Origin: Litoditis marina
Lineage: Eukaryota; Nematoda; Chromadorea; Rhabditida; Rhabditidae
Length of the DNA stretch: 64,000 bases
Assembly: GCA_964036275.1 (NCBI GenBank)
Contig: OZ038437.1
Location: forward strand, 6,825,804-6,889,803
Direction of reading: 5' to 3'
The first letter of the stretch is position 1, and every line of letters starts with the position of its first letter. Under the pieces are notes generated by a model. The model made no database searches, was not told where the DNA came from, and was given only the letters and a program-made list of their open reading frames with translations. This document shows, piece by piece, positions 59,858-64,000 of this stretch. The position numbers were made by a program, and so were the translations under genes.

Positions 59858-60135
59858 ATGGATTACTGTAGAAATAAACATCTATAAGACCGGCACTCTA
59901 CATCGGATAGATCGGGACTAAAAACTCGGTTACTGTAGAAATACACATAGATAAGATTGGGACTATATCGATTTCGTAATTATTTGTCGCGAAAAAGATT
60001 ACTGTAAAGCTATACATCGATAACACAAGGACTATATGGAATCGTTGTGAATTGGGAAAGCTTCTCTAACACATTCCTCTTAATAACTATGCAAATTCGG
60101 GTTACTGTAACAATAGACTTCGATAAGACGGAGAC
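59858..60135. repeat. Degenerate 70-100 base tandem repeat
   Basis: Four units starting near 59861, 59928, 59997 and 60100 share TTACTGTARAAATA, CATCGATAAGA and GGGACTATAT in that order. Confidence 0.7.
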
Positions 60136-60947
60136 TATATTGATTTGGTGTGAATTTGTGAAGCCGTATTGGAGCAACAGCGGTGTGGAAGCCCCAGGAG
60201 GCGTGGCCCTAATCCGTGGATAATACCCACATAAAGCAGGTGAGGGAAGAAGACACTTTCTCACTGTCTGCCAGCCTCCAATTAGGAAACTCTCTCTATC
60301 TATCTCTTTCTTTTTCTCCCTCTCTTCTCTCTTTCTCTATCTCTATCTTCTCTCTATTTCTCTCTCTCTCTCTCTCTGAGCAGAATGAGTTGAAACTCGT
60401 TACAACATGGCATGAGGAGCTCACAATTATGTTGTTTGAATGAATGTTTTGCCGTCATAACAATCATACGATGAATAAGAAAAAACAGCTAGTTAGCGAA
60501 CTATTCAGATATGTTGAATGAATGTAGAAAAAACTGTAAGATTAATGTTGAGCAAATTTCAAGTAATCCATTCCGTGGAAAAACACGTATATGTCAAGGA
60601 GTTGGGATACATAGGTGTGAGTATTTCACACTGAAAGTTTTTGATCTGTCTCTCAGAGGTTACTAAAACCAATAAATACATGCTCTTCTTTGTGAGTTGA
60701 CTAGAGTTTTACATAATTAATACGTGTGATAATTATTTATAATACTTCAAATTGCTATGAATTTCTTTGGCAACCTCGGATTAACTCAAACAGAAGTCCT
60801 CAACAAAAACAGTTGTGCGGTAGCAAAATAATTACACAGAGGTTATTTGGAACACTGTTTGCAATTGAGTAAGCAGTTTTTCGAGGTTGTGCTTATGGAA
60901 TGGTTTTCATATTTGACAATTTCGAGATGCTGCTCACGGAGTTCTTC

Positions 60948-61144
60948 TATAGTGGGTGCCAAATGTATAAATTTCTGTCTCTCGCCGGAATCGAACCTGG
61001 GGGCAAAAGATTTGTAGCAGGAGGCTATCAACGGCGCTATTAGAGAACATAACCAGCAAGCTTTGGAATCGAAGACGTGTAAGCGTGCACAGCGAAAACT
61101 GAGATATACAGTACCCTCCCACCTTTCCGTTGGCGACGACTATA
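60948..61144. mobile_element. tRNA-like terminal-inverted-repeat element, copy 2
   Basis: Ends TATAGTGGGTGCCAA and TTGGCGACGACTATA form inverted repeats. The reverse strand carries a B box (GGTTCGATTCC) as in a tRNA gene; the A-box region is diverged. 197 bases. Confidence 0.8.
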
Positions 61145-61578
61145 CACTTCTCATTAGTTCGGAAAGATTGCAACTAAAGCTCAGCGAGAATTTAGGGGAT
61201 TCGTAATAAACTTATCTAGAAATGAAACGTTTGCGATAAACATAGTTAGCGTTGAACTTTTTTGAAAGTTGTACTTGGAGGGAGTTCTGAGGTTGGATAA
61301 TTAGTGCGCCGCAGTTTTCTGTTCTGGCCCATTGTATTAGCGGAAATGAGCAGAGAGCGAGTAAATCATAGGTGAATACTTTGCTGGCTAGATAGAGAGA
61401 GATAAAGAAAGGGATAGAGAAAGAAAGGGAAGAGAGAGAGAGAGAGAGGAGAGAGAAGGAGCGGGAGAGAGAGAGCGAAAAGAAGAAGGAGAAGAGGAAG
61501 AAAGAGAGAGCAGGGGAAAGAGGAAGATACAGACGGAGAGAGGACAAAGAGAGAGTGAGTTTGTGAGTAAAACATATA

Positions 61579-61777
61579 TATAGTGAGTGCCAAATTTATA
61601 AATTTCCGTCTCTCGCCGGGATCGAACCTGCGAACAAAAGACTGGTAGCAGCTGGCGCTAACCACTGCGCTATCAGAGCACATAACGAGCAAGCTTTGTG
61701 ATCGAAGATATGTGTGCGTACACAGCGGAAAGTGAGATATACAGTACCCTCCCGCCTTTCCGTTGGCAACGACTATA
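61579..61777. mobile_element. tRNA-like terminal-inverted-repeat element, copy 3 (best preserved)
   Basis: Ends TATAGTGAGTGCCAA and TTGGCAACGACTATA. On the reverse strand a perfect A box (TAGCGCAGTGG, about 61662-61672) and B box (GGTTCGATCCC, 61618-61628) stand about 45 bases apart, as in a tRNA. It may be transcribed by Pol III. It lies 435 bases from copy 2 in the same orientation. Confidence 0.82.
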
Positions 61778-63074
61778 GAGACAGATAAACTGACAAAGAC
61801 AGAAGTCAAAGTTTTCTAACCATCTTGCACGTGAAATTCAAGTTTGAGAGGGTGGAAGGTAACCGCTCATGTCACGTTTCGCGTGATGGTTGAGTTGCCA
61901 ACGAAAACGCCGGTATTACTTCACATTTTTCTCTGTCAATCTCGAAAATCGTGCAGCTGGGCCTGCGTATTTGTGCGCAATCCCCAAATGAGATGCGTAC
62001 TGTTTATACCGTAATTTGCATACGACAATACAGTGATATGTGCACCTGCTGTATAGGGAGGGGAACTGAGAATGTTCGAGACAGTTTTCGTAGGGAGGCA
62101 CCAATTCATTTTTGTAGTTTGATCTCAATACCAGGCATATTCTGCGAGTTTTGCCAAAAATATACTGGATCAAACTTCGAACACAGCTGGATAGAGAGAG
62201 CAACGTAGACAGTACACATATTTATGCTTTGGCAAGAACGAATCCCATATACTGTTTTGTTGAAACAGAAAACTCTCATAGCGCAGTAAGAAAACAGACA
62301 TTTGTTAAACATTTAATTTTGTGGTCATTTCACTCTTCATACTGTCGTACGGCAAACTTACTGAGAACTATACTATTTTCAAGTATGTTACCATCGATAC
62401 TCCACGGAACAACTTACAATTGCCTTTCTGTAAACAGCACGCATGTCACTTGTGCCAGCCTCTTCTTTAACCCCAATATTAGTGACAGCACCCCCTATTA
62501 TAGCCCAATAAGGAAACAACAATTGCTAGCGGAACGCATATCTATGTGGTTCTCAAATCGGAACCAAAACATCATAATAAATGTAATGGCATCAATTGTT
62601 TTTGAGATATTTATAAAATGTGACTAAAAATGGTGAAAGTTATATGGACTGAATGAATCAGGGTTCTAGTTTGATTTCGAAACAAGCTCTGTTCCACGAT
62701 ACTTCTGGGAAAGCAACGGGATCAAACTACAAACACAGCAGAATTTGGCAATATACACCGTTTGGAACTGGCTTGAAAATAATGCATACTATAATTATTT
62801 GGTCTGTAATTCAAAGAATAAAAGTGCCATAAAATGTCAGTTTTGGAAAGAAGAAACAAGTTGTACTAGATTATAATTACACATTCGTAGTCGACCTTAG
62901 CAACTATCGGAAAAACTGAATCGGCACGAACAAACTGCTTTAGTTTTAAAATGACCTATCAACAAAAGTATAATTTCATCGAGGGCAAAAGTACTGTTTG
63001 TGAATCAATTTTGACCCAATTCACACTGCTAATGGCCTTTCAGGTTCAGAAACACCAAATGTTTATCGATAAAT

Positions 63075-63550
63075 TGGATATAACGTGAAAACGTGAGTAA
63101 TGAACACCATTTCTCGCGCACATTCGAAATTAAGATTATCGTCCTTCTAGAACAACTCGGCAGTTTCAAGTAGAGGGTAAGTTTTCCTAGAGTAGAATTT
63201 TTGATCGATTTGAAGAAACGTGAAAAACGTGAATATTGAAGACCATTTCTTTTGAGCATATTCGAAATTATTGGAAATCGTTGAGCATATTCGAAATTGT
63301 TGGAAATTGAGGCATATTTACCCCGTTCTGAGAGATTTTCAAATTTACCTTGATTAAATAGTGAAAATTTGAATATTTAACACCATTTCTGTGGGCATAT
63401 TTGGAATTGTTGAAAATTGTGGCGTATTTGCCTCGTTTTGAAAGCCTTTATATAAAATTTGAAGAAAACGTGAAAATTTGAATATTTAGCACCATTTCTG
63501 TGGGCATATTCGAAATTGTTGAAAATTGTGGCGTATTTGCCCCGTTTTGA
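63075..63550. repeat. About 120-base tandem repeat
   Basis: Units with GAAAATTTGAATATTTA, CACCATTTCTGTGGGCATAT and GTGGCGTATTTGCC-CGTTTTGA occur at about 63365 and 63475; older versions at 63080 and 63225. Confidence 0.75.
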
Positions 63551-64000
63551 ATAGACCTCCCAGTGAAACTAATAACGCGGCCGCTAATGAAGTTTTTGGC
63601 CATGAAACGAGCTTTTCGGGAAGCGTTTCGTTACTCAATTTTTTCCCTCAGCAAATACGTTTTCGTTTATATTGGAGCCACGAAACATTCATGTGATGAA
63701 GAACTTGGATGTGGGGAGTCACCCAATCTCAGTTGTAGTTTGATCGTGGTAATAAACGAATTTCCACCGAAAATCAACAGGATTGAACAGTTCGATAAGC
63801 AAAAAATTTGAAAACGGCAGAAGAGAAATAGGACTATAGCTTAGTAATTTGTCGGATTTCTATCCAAAGGTGTAAAATGTAAAATGAAGCTCGAGTTTTT
63901 GCAAAACCAAATTTTTCGAATTTCAAGTTACATACTGAAAACTATGTACATAAGAGGTGGGACATGCACTAAACCAGTTCATTTGTCGCAGTTCAACTGG

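Larger units (their letters stand above)
56997..64000. other. Repeat-rich stretch without recognisable exons
   Basis: GA or CT microsatellites lie at about 57745-57850, 58015-58265, 60290-60380 and 61385-61560; other repeats are listed separately. Long frames at 61366-61809 and 62151-62627 are not recognisable, the first being mostly GA repeat. If kri-1 continues, this is its intron 12 or beyond. Confidence 0.5.

Noticed and set aside
61366..61809. 147-codon - frame
   Set aside because: Mostly GA microsatellite plus part of the tRNA-like element.
1..64000. CRISPR arrays, bacterial operons, rRNA genes
   Set aside because: None seen; the tandem arrays lack spacer structure and the genes are eukaryotic with introns.

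Overview
The window looks like chromosomal DNA of a Caenorhabditis-type nematode carrying a piece of a Maverick/Polinton virus-like element at its left end. The nematode assignment rests on many short exons with TTTTCAG-type acceptors, tandem two-domain C-type lectin genes, an ortholog of the conserved KRIT1/KRI-1 gene, decayed CR1-like LINEs and dense small inverted-repeat transposons. There are no bacterial features.

Region 1 (1 to about 9.2 kb) is the Maverick/Polinton segment. It carries a packaging ATPase (two copies), a penton-like minor capsid protein (one full, one cut by the window edge), a five-exon acidic protein, a C2H2 zinc-finger protein, an adenain-like protease, a small basic core-like protein, a double-jelly-roll major capsid protein and a two-exon small protein. 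Integrase and DNA polymerase B are not in the window. Positions 1-3161 form an almost perfect inverted repeat with a 5-base centre, so ATPase and penton genes are present head to head. The morphogenesis genes belong together: the protease would process the core-like protein, the ATPase packages DNA, and the two capsid proteins form the shell.

Region 2 (9.2 to 22.2 kb) holds three related C-type lectin genes: one on + (9277-13065), one on - (13763-17765, with an in-frame TGA in its penultimate exon) and a truncated - strand pseudogene (20161-22168, with a 4-base deletion). Small transposons sit inside them, one of them 7 bases from a splice acceptor. A decayed LINE ORF1-like frame lies between.

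Region 3 (22.2 to 43.4 kb) is repeat-rich. It contains fragments of a LINE and perhaps a Bel/Pao element, and a family of small secreted proteins of unknown function: two four-exon genes (29363-32025 and 35178-40033) plus one orphan exon on - (27866-27933). The second gene holds a 1.4 kb minisatellite with higher-order structure in its second intron.

Region 4 (43.5 kb to at least 57.0 kb) is the kri-1 (KRIT1/CCM1) ortholog. Twelve exons in consistent phase encode at least 511 residues: the N-terminal part, Nudix-like region, NPxF motif, ankyrin repeats and the start of the FERM domain. Intron 2 contains an antisense CR1-like LINE that itself carries two nested insertions; intron 11 is 5.9 kb. 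The rest of the FERM domain is not seen before the window ends. From 57 to 64 kb I see repeats, microsatellites and short non-autonomous elements but no recognisable exon.
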